Below are positions 49,230 through 60,780 of a stretch of 64,000 nucleotides of DNA, piece by piece. The stretch's first letter is position 1, and each line of letters begins with the position of its first letter. Origin of the DNA: Viscum album (taxonomy: Eukaryota; Streptophyta; Magnoliopsida; Santalales; Viscaceae); NCBI GenBank assembly GCA_963277665.1, contig CAUJRU010000138.1, forward strand, positions 620,001 to 684,000, in the 5' to 3' direction. A model generated the notes under the pieces. The model worked only from the letters and a program-made list of their open reading frames with translations. It was not told where the DNA came from and ran no database searches. The translations under genes and the position numbers were made by a program.

Positions 49230-50249
49230 TTCTATTCATGGGGTCTTCATCACCTCTTCCTATACATGATAATTATAGTATCAATACTTGATGTTGATCG
49301 TGAAAGGTAAAAACAAATATGTCAAGTATGTAAATGCATCAAACTACAAGAGGCTAGACAAGGAAAGAACAAGGAATACCATGCACATCATTCAACCTCT
49401 AGGAAGAAGTGTTATACCCATGAATATGCACTCCACTACACCAACTAGTATAATTCCTAGTAAAAGGAGAACAACCATAAAAACTCTAATGGAAATGCCA
49501 GGACCTCCCCAACAATCCACCGCACATCCATGCCCCAAACGCAATAGTAAAAGGAACTCTTCTACCATACCTCGATATTGTCTTCTTTGGGCAGCACTTA
49601 CTCTACCTAATTGTTTTTCTCAAATCATAATAAATGAATATGGATGGGGGAAGGACCCCACTTCTTAATGAATTGAATGTTATGTCAAACAACAACAAAA
49701 AAGGGTTACACCATCACCTCATGTGAGCCTGGTAAAACCTCAAACAAGATGTTGGGAGAAAATTTTCCTTTACACAGTGTATAATAAGTTACACTGAAAA
49801 ATTTAAAAAATACCCAAGGTGTACCACATATCATCTTTTTCTCTTCAGGATTGTAGAAATCCAAGTCTTTCAGCTGTCTGCAGTCCCAGCTTCCATCTTC
49901 TTGAGCCTGACGTGGGCCTTCTGAAGGGGATGTAATGAACTATTAAAACATCATCCTCCACCTCCGTCTCATCCTTATCCTCTACTAGCACCACCTCCCT
50001 AGGTACGTCCATGATCATGACACTATCTCGACCATGGAGGTCAACCTGCATCCTACCTAGTGTTATCAGCAAATCAGGTTATGTAATTTCATGGCTTGTG
50101 ATCCTACCCATCACAAGCACACCACCACCTCTCCCAAGGGCTTCCACACTCTCTAAGCTTCCTCGGACCTATACGATAACATTTCTATGAATGTTTACAG
50201 GAAGTCCTACTGTGTCAATATCCTATAGAATGAAATATTTTATTTATGA
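49230..50249 (-). other. internal region between gag and RNase H, unassigned
   Basis: In an intact element protease and RT would be here and occupy more space. The longest minus frame, 49,845-50,072, is acidic (EDKDETEVEDDV) with no recognised domain. No DSG or YxDD is seen, so the catalytic core seems deleted. Confidence 0.55.
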
Positions 50250-50850
50250 TAGATGTCTCAACCCAATTGTGCTCACTACCACAACCACTTGTATGGTGTC
50301 CCTCGGATAAAATTTTCCTATCACCAAAACCTGATCGAGTACCTAGGAATAGGTAGGGATGGATAAGGGTTCTAAGATAGAATGAATATATCTAAGGAAT
50401 AACTTATAAAATATAGGTGCTAGGAATTATAATTCATAGATCACATCTAGAGAGTAGAGTTTATGGTTTGTGAACCTGGTCGTGTACTAAGTCATCATTA
50501 TCCATCATTTCTGTAACATTAAAATATCATAATGTTGAAAGGAGAAAAATCCTGAGGGGTATTACTCCTCATTAAATAGCTAATGGAAGTCATCCCACGA
50601 GAGTTCTGACTCATCATGTATCTGAGAAACTGAGCTCCACCAATACTCAGTTGCTACTTGAAAAAGGTTGGCTACCAGAGCCACCATCTAATCTATTGGT
50701 GTCCATACAATACTGAAGAGGAAGACCATTAAATTTATCCCAACCTCTATTATCTGTGGGTCTGGCTCACCTCAAACCATCTACGATATCTTTCACTTGA
50801 ACTTGTAAAATTATTTCAGCCTGTGCACATCCTCAACCTATCCTACTGGG
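50250..50850 (-). pseudogene. gag: gypsy gag relic
   Basis: Minus-strand translation with stops gives GEPDPQIIEVGINLMVFLFS, VALVANLFQVATEYWWSSVS and ELSWDDFH, stop, LFNEE, stop, YPSG. The gag pattern is D-P-x-x-A-E-x-W-L...K-V-x-L-A-x-x-x-L-x-x-x-A-x-x-W-W...W-x-x-F-x-x-x-F-x-x-x-Y-F-P, and the TEYWW with SWDDF spacing fits it closely. Gag would assemble the particle. The frame holds several stops and no clear zinc knuckle follows. It sits just downstream of the primer-binding site, as gag should. Confidence 0.8.
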
Positions 50851-51343
50851 GATATATTCATTTCAATAGGTGGAGGTGCTGCGGCCAGCCCACATAGAAG
50901 AAGGGGATCACATGAAGGGTCCTGAATAGAGGCCTCATTCATCATAGGGTCATTGTTATGATTCAAAGCTAGTATCATGGCTGGTCGTCACTTCAGAGTA
51001 ATATTGAATGTTATCTAGGAGTACCGTTGTTAGATAAGAACACAAACACACAGACACATATATATATATATATCAACTAGAAATGGTAGATGACTAAATA
51101 AAGATAGTCAAAGACTCCATCCTATATTATTCATGTACATTTGTTCCCTGCAAAAAGGTTCTCAGGGTTCTGAGTCGACAAGAAGGTAATTAAGGTCATG
51201 GTGAGTGGAAACGTCGACTGCCAGTACCATCACCAGACTCCCAGGCCTGAGAGCAGCAATCGAGACACTTTGACATTGTTTCCCTAATCCCAACCAAGAC
51301 CTTATTAGAGAATCATCCAAACAACGTCCCAAGGGTCGCACCA

Positions 51344-51355
51344 CCTTTGATACTA
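51344..51355 (-). promoter_or_regulatory. primer-binding site of the 11.6-kb gypsy element
   Basis: Minus-strand TAGTATCAAAGG, 9 of 12 matching TGGTATCAGAGC (initiator tRNA-Met), three bases inside the 5' LTR. Confidence 0.7.
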
Positions 51356-51358
51356 GAT

Positions 51359-54300
51359 TTCCATGAACGGACATATGTTGGGTCCTGAGTGGCAATAACC
51401 TCAAGCCTACCTCCATTGGATAGGGGTGGCGACTTGTGGCGAGGGCACAAAAAACTCGCGGAATCCATTTCTTAAGAACCTGTACACACATAGATTCAAA
51501 TCAATGAAAAATTACATAGGAAACTAAAAAAAGATACAACAATTCTGTAAAAAGGAAACTAAACTTGAATCAAAATATAAATAGTACATGTATAAATATT
51601 TAAACTAAAATAACGAAGGGGAAAAATACACACCTAATATGAAATGTTCCACACCCCAACAACAAGTGGAAAGTAAAATAGGTGAGAGATCACAGCTCCT
51701 ATATCTCATGCTATGACCATCACACATAGTTTAAGCGCCATGTATCCTTAAGCACCACTGATATCACAATCAACATGTCCATATTCCTAAAGGGAACATA
51801 AATTTTGGGAAATCCAAAGAAGGTGTGATTATAAGAAATACTCGGTAGGATTACCAAAGGATCAATGGAGTACAAAAAGATTTTTTTGAAGAGAGGAGAA
51901 ATAGATAAATGAAGGTACATTTAAAGGGAGTGTAGATCAACGTAAAATAGAATAAAGTAATCTCACCCAAACACAAGGATCTAAATTGGTTGGAAGTTGA
52001 ACTTCCCGTGAAGTATTTAATACATATGTTAGAAGAGTATACATGTATATCCATGAGAAATGGACACAGAATGAACATGGAATACCATATGTGTCGTTAC
52101 CTCTCTTGGATGGAGAGTAACAAAAAACAAACGACTGGGTACTCGAAATAGAATATACATATATATATACATATTCTCAAAACAATGTAACCCAAATGAG
52201 GTAGTAAGGGTAAATCCATCCAATAACATAGACAATGAAAGTGAGTAGCCAATGGTTCCAGAAGTAACCACCATTGATGCCAATCGTCAAACATGCCTTC
52301 TCTAAATTGCAAGTCAATTGGACTCAATCATCATACCTTGATACAATCTACTTTGGGTGGCACTGTCTCACCCTCATAGTTTTTACATCACGTCACAATG
52401 ATGCATGATGGGGGGAAATTGGTCCCACTACCTTGATAGTTCAAAGGTACATTAAAGAACACCTCAACACTATGTCACATAGTCGAGAGGTCGTGTCAAA
52501 ATTGAGGATCCATGTCCATAATAGCTGGAGGATGCCACTCATCATCAGGTATTCGTTCCATTGTACGTCTGGGGGAATCATCACCCAGAAGTTGACTAGG
52601 AACAACTACATATCCCCAAAGGAGGGAACATCCGGACAAGCATTGTCAACAACACCCACTACGTAGCCCCACTAGATGGAATCCCATTATATTAATTGGG
52701 GACCGCTTCCCAGTCGAGCAAGTGGTAAACCCAGAATTTCCAACATGGACCAATTCCAAGACCAACAAGAGGTAAACCCAGAACATCCATCGGGGACCAC
52801 TTCCTAGTCCATGTGAAGATAATCCCAAAACTAATCTTACCATCCCTACTGAATGATACCTCTTAGAAAATCATCCAAGAACTCCAGACACCAATAATAG
52901 ATGGTACCTCTTGGAATGTACCGAGTAACACTGGCCATCCAGGCTAGATGTTACCTCTCATAAGATAATTGTGGAATGTAGTTTGTCCCTCCTGGATGAT
53001 ACCCCCTAGAAAAGCATTAAGAAGCACTGCTCATCCCTGCTGGATGGTACTTCTCAGAATAATGCTACTACCATCATCAGGTGCCACCCATAGTAGGTGT
53101 CACACACATAACATATTCCATCACATCTCCTAAGAAACTACATAGGGAACCATCACAATACACACGAAAAATCACTCAAGATTGGTTACTCGAGGGACAA
53201 AAAATGAGTACAAAATAAAATGATATGAGAGATAAAAGATTACTAAAGTGATATGTGAAATGTGTTGGTCCCACATGATGTGCGACACCACCTCATCGCC
53301 TCGTCGTGTACATAGCCATTGTCATGAATTAAATTGTTGACAAGTACCCCTATGTATGTCATCATACTCTTGGAGTACATAGTACAATTATTGAGAATGT
53401 TCTTGGGAGCAATATTCATTTCATTTATTCAAAGGTATAAAAACGTAATTTCATTGTCACACATCCTCAAAAAGTCCCAGATTATTTAACCACACCTCTT
53501 CATAAGGGTTCTCCACTATCACAGTAGTGGTTCCTGCCTCATGTTTTGGGTTATATTCAAAAATAGAAGAAGTATTTTTCACCAATATTACTTTCTTTTT
53601 TTCACAATTAATGAGATCATGAAAAGGAGATAGAAATATCCAAATTGACCACACCACTATGATCCTTTCATAAAACATGAAGTTTAAATATGAATTCTCC
53701 ACAATCAGACATCAGACGGAAAAGTTTAATGTCACAACAATGTGCTCAGAAAGCATTATGTGAGGCCCACTCATCTGTAACAAAAAAAATATGGACAACA
53801 CCATTGCGATCTTGTCAGAAAGACACATGAGATGGACTACGCATTCGTCCAAATTGGATAACTAGTGTGAAAGAATCATTTCAACACAACACATGTGAAC
53901 CGGGCCAAGTGGACCCCACACATCATCATTGAATTAAAACTCAAAAGTAGCCTTCAAAATTCCACACAAAGGCAAGGGCCAAGCCTCCAATTACAGTGCA
54001 TCAAACCAACATCATTTTTTAGAGATACGTCTGATACAAGACTCCTGCATATTAATAAATATTTATTTATTTTTAAACTTAGGAATTTTTAGCAACAGAA
54101 CAAAGATACCAAAACATAAATGTCCCGAACCTGTATAAATAAAACCTTATTGATGAGAGGGACACGTTTCCATTGAAAATGTGTCAAATGATCATGTGGA
54201 AAATGGGAAAACGTAATTTTGGCGATATGTCCTCAAACAAACAGGTCCATCCCATTTTGCTTAGATTTCTCTGCATGGACTGGCTCGGCTCGAACCACCA

Positions 54301-55671
54301 TCCAGTATCCCAACTGCATGACCCATCCATCTCATCGAATGACCATATTTATTAGATTGTGACCTCGGTGGCTCTATCATACTAGTAAACATGTTCGACC
54401 ACATCCCATGTATTTATTGGGCCCTACTCCCCCGCCTCATTAGCTCTATCGTGCTCTATATCACTGTCCCTCTCTATCACCAGACCTCCTACTACCTCTG
54501 ATCCTCTGAACAGCTCCATAGATCCCCATCCTCTAGCACTTCATCCCAACCACGCATGTCAGGTCGGTAGGCCATCTGACACCGTCGTGACGCCTTGTCG
54601 GCCGGCTTCTCCAACACCACCCTCAAACGGCCTAGTTCCACCATTTGTAACTACTGGCCACTATCACTGGAAACGATTGGGTGGTCTATTCCATGAACCA
54701 CAAGAATCCATCTGTTCAACATAACTTGATTCCATCAGTAGAATATGGACTCATATAGTGAGGGATTCATAGCATTGACTCTGGATCAATGATCCAACGA
54801 TTATTTGTCAATCCCAAATTTAGATATCGGGTATCCATGAAAAATAGATGAAGAACACATGAACCAAAAAATTTAAACTTTGATTGTTGAATGTTTTTTG
54901 TGTATCGGTCGATTATTCAAGAGAAAATTGATTATAAAATTAAACAAAATTAATTTTACATTTTAAACCGGAATCAGAAATCAAATGTAGAGTGAATCCT
55001 ACCTCATTGGATCCATTCATCATTGAAGAATCACCCACTATAATTCTTCTTCAATCCATCAAGGATTTGGCAGAGATTTCTCATTGTGCAGATAAATAAA
55101 GATTGAGAAAGATAGAAGATAAAGAGACTTATTAGAGAGATAGTGGATTGGGGATTACCCAAATCCCATGTCCTTAAATCGCTATTTAAATCCATCCATA
55201 TTGGCATGGAATCCAAAATTCCAACATCCTTCCTTTTTACATCACAGTTAGATAAAATGCCCCATTACAAACTCAATGGATGTCTCGAACTTCCATTCTG
55301 AGTCCTTGTATGAAGGTAATTTGATTCAACATTTTATCTAAACAAATTAAATTATTTTAATTTATTTTTGATCATGTACTTATGTGAATTTTCACACAAA
55401 AGTCTCATCCCAACAAAAGTTATGCACGACCTATGGTAAATTCCACATTCTATACTCAACTGTTACCTATAATTTAAAAAATATGCTACCGTTTACAAGA
55501 CCTCCCATTTTTTGTTGCATGCATTGTATAAAATAGAGTAAAATAATTTTGTATAATTTTTTTTGGAATCACTAGGCCTCCCAATTGAATGTCGTCTCAT
55601 CACCTAGCTCTATAAATATATGTAGAAGTTTTCCAAAAACATATATAGAAAAACTATGTCTATACATATCA
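51359..55671 (-). repeat. 5' LTR of the 11.6-kb gypsy element (4,313 bp)
   Basis: Partner of 44,060-48,373. The inner edge is set by the primer-binding site 3 bases away; the outer edge ends ATATCA. It includes an (AT)-rich run at 52,150-52,170 and no coding sequence. Confidence 0.9.
55181..55190 (-). promoter_or_regulatory. possible TATA box of the 5' LTR
   Basis: Minus-strand TTTAAATAGC, matched by ATAAATAGAT at 47,901-47,910 in the other LTR. Both lie about 460-480 bases from the LTR's 5' edge. Confidence 0.45.
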
Positions 55672-55676
55672 ATCCA

Positions 55677-56500
55677 CTTAATTTGAGAAAAAACTACCCA
55701 AATATATCTCCATCATTGTTTAGGTCCTCCTTGAGTCCTCCCTTTGTGCATAAATCCTTCCATGTAATCCCTTTGGAGGAAACCCAATGGAGTTATCTGA
55801 TTAAGAGTTAACACCCTCCCTAAAACTCATTTCTTTTATTTTCATTTTATGCTCTCTGAAATATTCTTATTCCATGGTTTTATAAGAAAACTATTATCCT
55901 AAATATACTATGAGGTTATTATTATTTTTTACTTGAACTTATATATACATCCATCAATTAGGTAACAAATAAATCTTTTACGTGTATGAAAAACTACCGC
56001 CTCACTAAACGATGATTGTTCATTTTTTTACTAAATCTCTCGATGTACATTAAAATGTATACAATGTTCATATATTATATATTATATTTATAAGGTCTTT
56101 AGTATTATTTAATTATTTTACAATAAATATCATTATAATTTCTATTTTCTGTTAATACGATTATTTTTTATGACGGGTGGACTACCTCCCCCTCAATGCA
56201 ATGTGATTTCTCCCTTGTTTACCCTTACTAAGTATCTGAGATCACCAATTTTTCTGTTTTATTTTCCCTAAAATATAAAGATACATATTATGTTTGATTT
56301 GTCTTATAAGGATTCTAGTAATGCAGAATCCAGTTGGAGATATTTTAGCTCAATTAGGTACTAGTTTTTATGTTTCCATGATTCCAAAGGCACCAGACTC
56401 ATATGTTCTTTGGGCATCTATTTTTTGAAATAATTTATGTATTCTTCGAAAATATTGTAATGTATTTGTTTGTCAAGACTATGATTTTTTAAACTCTATA
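55677..56500 (+). repeat. LTR C, remainder after the gypsy insertion
   Basis: Continues LTR C: GGAGTTATCTGATTAAGAGT aligns with LTR B at about 37,165. Modules are at about 55,989 and 56,178. At about 56,207 the sequence jumps from the second module to TTGTTTACCCTTACTAAGTA, which in LTR B lies about 2.46 kb further on. So C has lost the third module and the minisatellite. The 3' end near 56,500 is approximate. Confidence 0.7.
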
Positions 56501-56631
56501 TATAATTTCAAATAGAATTATTTATTGACCCATTATACAATGTGGTTTTGATTGAATGGATTTACAAGTGTTTAAACATTTATTAAAAAAGATGAATTTC
56601 ATTAGCGAAATTAATTTTTAGGGACATGGAA
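56501..56631 (+). other. remnant internal region between LTR C and LTR D
   Basis: About 130 bases ending TTAATTTTTAGGGACATGGA, like the tail before LTR C. It represents an almost fully deleted internal region with its purine tract kept. Confidence 0.5.
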
Positions 56632-57891
56632 TGTAACACCATTATATTTCATGAAATATTATTTTCATGTAATTTTATTTTATTTTGAGGTACATAGAAC
56701 ATCAAATACATCTTCTCTTATAAAAAACATTATGTTTTTATTTCACTACATGCATTCTGATTTTAGCTTGTGTTACGTGCAACACTGAGTTTAAAAGGTA
56801 CATAACATATTCTCAAAATATTATTGTTTAATTTGAGAGACATCACATTGAAATTGGAATGTTGGATATTAATATGATTAAATTAATTAAAAAACGTGGT
56901 TTAAAATATTTTATAAGATAAATTCTTTTTTGCAGCTACTTAATTATATATTAAAATAAGAACCATTTAAAAATAAATAAATTATATTTCTCATAACCTA
57001 TTTTGATATGAACAAACTTGTTTTACCGAAATAAAAAACACAATTTTAGTGAATTATAAATATGAATTTTATATATTAAATGTTCTATAAATTTTTTAGA
57101 AAAAATTATATTTTTTTAAAAGAATTAAGTAAGAATAAATACATATCTACAATTTAAACTATATTTTTTTTAAAATGGTCTATCACGTTTATTTCACTAA
57201 TTTTAAAATTAATTTTTAAAACTTTTAAAATATTATTTTGATGATATAATGTTACTTTTTAAAATGAAGACATAATAATTATATTATGTTCATTTTATTC
57301 AGTTTTTTTGATACGATTAATTTTTTGATAAATTGTGAAAAATAATGAATTTTAATTGAAAACTGTGTTTTTGAATAAAGTATTAATAATGTTAATTTTT
57401 TTTTGAATTGGTTTTAATGTAATATTTTTTTCAATTGAATATAAATTAACTTAATATATAACATTATAATAATCTTTATATTGAATATTGATATAAAATC
57501 ATGGTAAAATTTTAAACATTTTCTCTTTAACAACATGTTTTCACGTCCGGTCTGTGGTATCAATTTTTAATTAAATTTTTCCACTTCTATGGATGGAATT
57601 TTGAAATAAAAATTAAATATTTAGAATTATAATAATTTATATAATTGAATATGTCAAAAATAATATTTTACCAAAATGAATAAAGGATGTTGTAAAAATT
57701 ATTTACCCTGGTAAAGGTATAAATTGGTTTATCAGGGTGTAGTTAAACTAAAAAGATAAGGGTAAAAATGACCTATGATCATTCCTAAAAACTATTTTAT
57801 TGACATATTTATAAACAAAATCAATAAGGTTCAATAATGGCCCATTTTTTACCGTTGTAAAATATTAAAAATGTGGGATCACTTTATTCAT

Positions 57892-57900
57892 TATAAATAT
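57892..57900 (+). promoter_or_regulatory. TATA box of LTR D
   Basis: TATAAATAT, 334 bases before the first spaced module, in line with LTRs A and C. Confidence 0.55.
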
Positions 57901-60095
57901 ACTAACGGTGTCCTCCCCCTCACCGATAAAATGCCTCCCCCACCCCTCTCTTCTTCAATCCATCAAAACAATTTTTTTTTCATAACCTGAAAAAATAAAT
58001 TCAAAAAATATGTCACCTCATCCTATAATAATTATTTTATAAATAAATTCATCCTGTAAAGTATTGTGGTGAAATATTATGGAGGATAATTGACTAATAG
58101 GCAATGTCCATCAACAAGTATTTTTGTTTTATTTCGTGTCCCACAACATTATGTTATTATTATAAAATGGTTATATAATAACATCAACATCCTAAATATA
58201 TGAAATCATCATTCATGTGTTTGGTGGACTACCTCCTTAAGAACTGATGTTTTACGTTTTTACCTTATCACCAAAAACTATTAGAAATAATGATTGATAT
58301 ATTGTATATTTTATGATATTTATGATATTAGTTTTGATATTGTTTTTTATATCACATATACCTTTATGATTTCTATTTTTGAGAATATGATAATGTCACT
58401 TGTGCATACAGTAGACTACCACCTCACGAAGTAAGGTTATTCCCTCACGCTTTAAATAAAATGTATTTTGGATGGGTTTAATAAAAATATGTGATATATA
58501 TGAAAAATTATTGAATATATAATGATAAAATATATCATATACTTTTAATTTTTTCAACCCAACACATAAAATAGAAACAACGTTAATACCTTTGTGCGAC
58601 CTATTATCTCCTTGAATGGGGTATCTTATTTTATATCTATAAAATTTATGAATTAATATGAACCATTATAAAATAAATTTTAATTATATTTATATCATAG
58701 TCAATATTATTGAAAATATTTAACCATATTTCAAGTATAATGGCAGAAAATAAAAAATTAAAACTTACATGAGAAACAAAGTTGTTATTACCGAAAAAAT
58801 GATTTTAACATGGAGTGGTAAATATTCTGTTAATAAATGTACATAAGTAAATAGTATATGAAATAATATATAAATATTATTATTTAATATATTTTTAATA
58901 AAATTATTTTTAATTTATGAAATTCTTTAACATTCATGAAGGAAGTCGAGATTTACAGTAAGGGATTTTCATCTCACTATTTTATTTCTATGATACACAT
59001 GACATATTCACCACATACTTATTTTCTGAGATGTATATACATATAATCAATGAATTTTATTATATATATAAATATATATATATAATATAATGAGGATTTA
59101 CATATCTACTTTTTATGTCACTTCTATTGGGCTTATATTTCAATGCTAACAAAGTGGTAAGAGATTCATGTTAAAATCAAATCGTTTATCGAGATTTGTT
59201 TATGATAATTATTCCAATGATGAATTATTATGATATATATTTCATGAATCTCATGAATTGTATTGTAATAAAGTTATTTAAATAGATATCATGTTTTAAA
59301 TTCATTTTTCTCTCTTTATGTACTCAATATTTTAAAAAGAATATTTTGAGGATAAATCAGATTTTTGGTCGATATTGTTTCTTATTCCAAAAAATCAATT
59401 TAAAAAATATTATATTATTATCATATGATTATTAGAATATATATAACCATATTTTACATTTATAAAATAGTTTTAAATTAATATTCATGTATTTTTTTAA
59501 ACAATGCTTGTTTGGATTATACTGAAAATGTGAGAGCAATGTTTTTTTAATGTTTACGTCCTGAAAAAAACATCACATCATCATGGTAATTATTTTATTT
59601 TATTGTTTATATATATATATATATTCAAGTTAATTATCAAGGAATATTATTTCGAAAATGTTTTATTTTAAAACAAAATTCAATGTGTAAAATATATTTT
59701 TTTCATGAAATGCTTCAAATGATAGTTCAAAATTATTTTCAATCAAAGATGACATTCTATAATGTATCTTATGATTTATCGCGGATTATAATGATCGATA
59801 CCATCATTATTAATTCTCATAATTTTTATGTTTATGAGGATGAATATTTTTTAAACCCCATATATTTTTTCATGGGTCATACTATAATGAATTGATGAAA
59901 TGTTTATGAAACCTGATCTCCTTATATGGATTATTATGCAATGACATGTTGGTGGTTTTATGATATCATGGCATGAATATGAATAAAATTAATTATGTGA
60001 TGGTTTTGACCTCTTTATCGATCCAATAAATTGGTTAATGATTTATATAAAATGATATAATGATGTGAAATAAAACATTTACATGTTATACTATG

Positions 60096-60238
60096 ATAAA
60101 TAAGTTTTTCATGATCCTTTATGGGAAAGAGGTGTGTCTAAATCCACTCTAGGAAATAAGTGTTTCCTTATCCATGATGAGAAATAGGTTCATCCTCATC
60201 TGCCATGGGGAACATTTGATAAGTCACGATCCGCTATG
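60096..60238 (+). repeat. 28-bp minisatellite in LTR D
   Basis: Four units of exactly 28 bases and one of 31, homologous to the LTR A array. A more decayed unit may precede it at 60,067-60,095. Confidence 0.85.
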
Positions 60239-60780
60239 TTTATGGTCTTGGTGTTTTACCTTGACATGTAAAATCGTTTCTAATATTTATGAGAGTGCCA
60301 TTTTTTATGGCATGGTATTATGGTTCATGATTGATTTTAGATGTTTTCTCACACTTATGGCCATTGTTTTATAAATTGATAAACTCTTATCTCATAACTC
60401 TTAATCATGATCCATGAAAGGTTGGGTAATATATTTTAATGTCGCATTCATTATCACATAAATTTATATTTTATCTTATTATTTAATATGATATTATATT
60501 CATATCTCTTATGTTTACCCTTACTGAACATTTGAGATCACTATTTTTTAAGTTGACCCTATAGGATTATGAATAAAGGTTTATAAAGGGTATTCCTGAT
60601 ATATGTCCTATATGAGAGGATATTTTTGGGATATGTTTAAGATCATCACCATATTATATGATTATACTCCATGTTTCCCAAGGCACAAGAATTTTATGGT
60701 CCTTAGGCACGTGTTTTGGTAATGCATTTAATATTCACTTTAAATTTTGTAATATACATGTATGAAAATCCTAGTACACT

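Larger units (their letters stand above)
44060..55671 (-). mobile_element. minus-strand Ty3/gypsy element with 4.31-kb LTRs, internally deleted
   Basis: Two direct repeats, 44,060-48,373 (4,314 bp) and 51,359-55,671 (4,313 bp), flank a 2.99-kb internal region. On the minus strand the order is 5' LTR, primer-binding site, gag, RNase H, integrase tail, purine tract, 3' LTR. The RT core and integrase core are not seen, so the body is deleted. Left and right 5-base flanks CTCCA (44,054-44,058) and ATCCA (55,672-55,676) match at 4 of 5, one base off the placed LTR edge. The LTRs differ at roughly one base in four where I compared them, so it is old. It lies inside LTR C. Confidence 0.9.
56632..60780 (+). 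repeat. LTR D of the array family (about 4.1 kb)
   Basis: Opens TGTAACACCA, with TATAAATAT at 57,892, modules at about 58,226, 58,413 and 58,597, a 28-bp minisatellite at 60,096-60,238, TTTACCCTTACTGAACATTT at about 60,513, and a CCAAGGCACAAGA block. The 3' end near 60,780 is inferred from alignment to LTR B. Open frames inside (59,683-59,895; 60,174-60,374) are chance. Confidence 0.75.

Noticed and set aside
44077..51376. Alternative LTR edges at TGTTG (44,077 and 51,376) with ACCCA/ATCCA as target duplication
   Set aside because: Homology between the copies extends 17 bases further left, and the edge at 51,359 puts the primer-binding site at the normal 3-base distance. With the edges moved, LTR lengths still agree (4,314 and 4,313).
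51162..51491. 109-codon minus-strand ORF across the 5' LTR edge
   Set aside because: It spans the LTR/primer-binding-site boundary and has no gag similarity; gag is found further in, at 50,250-50,850.
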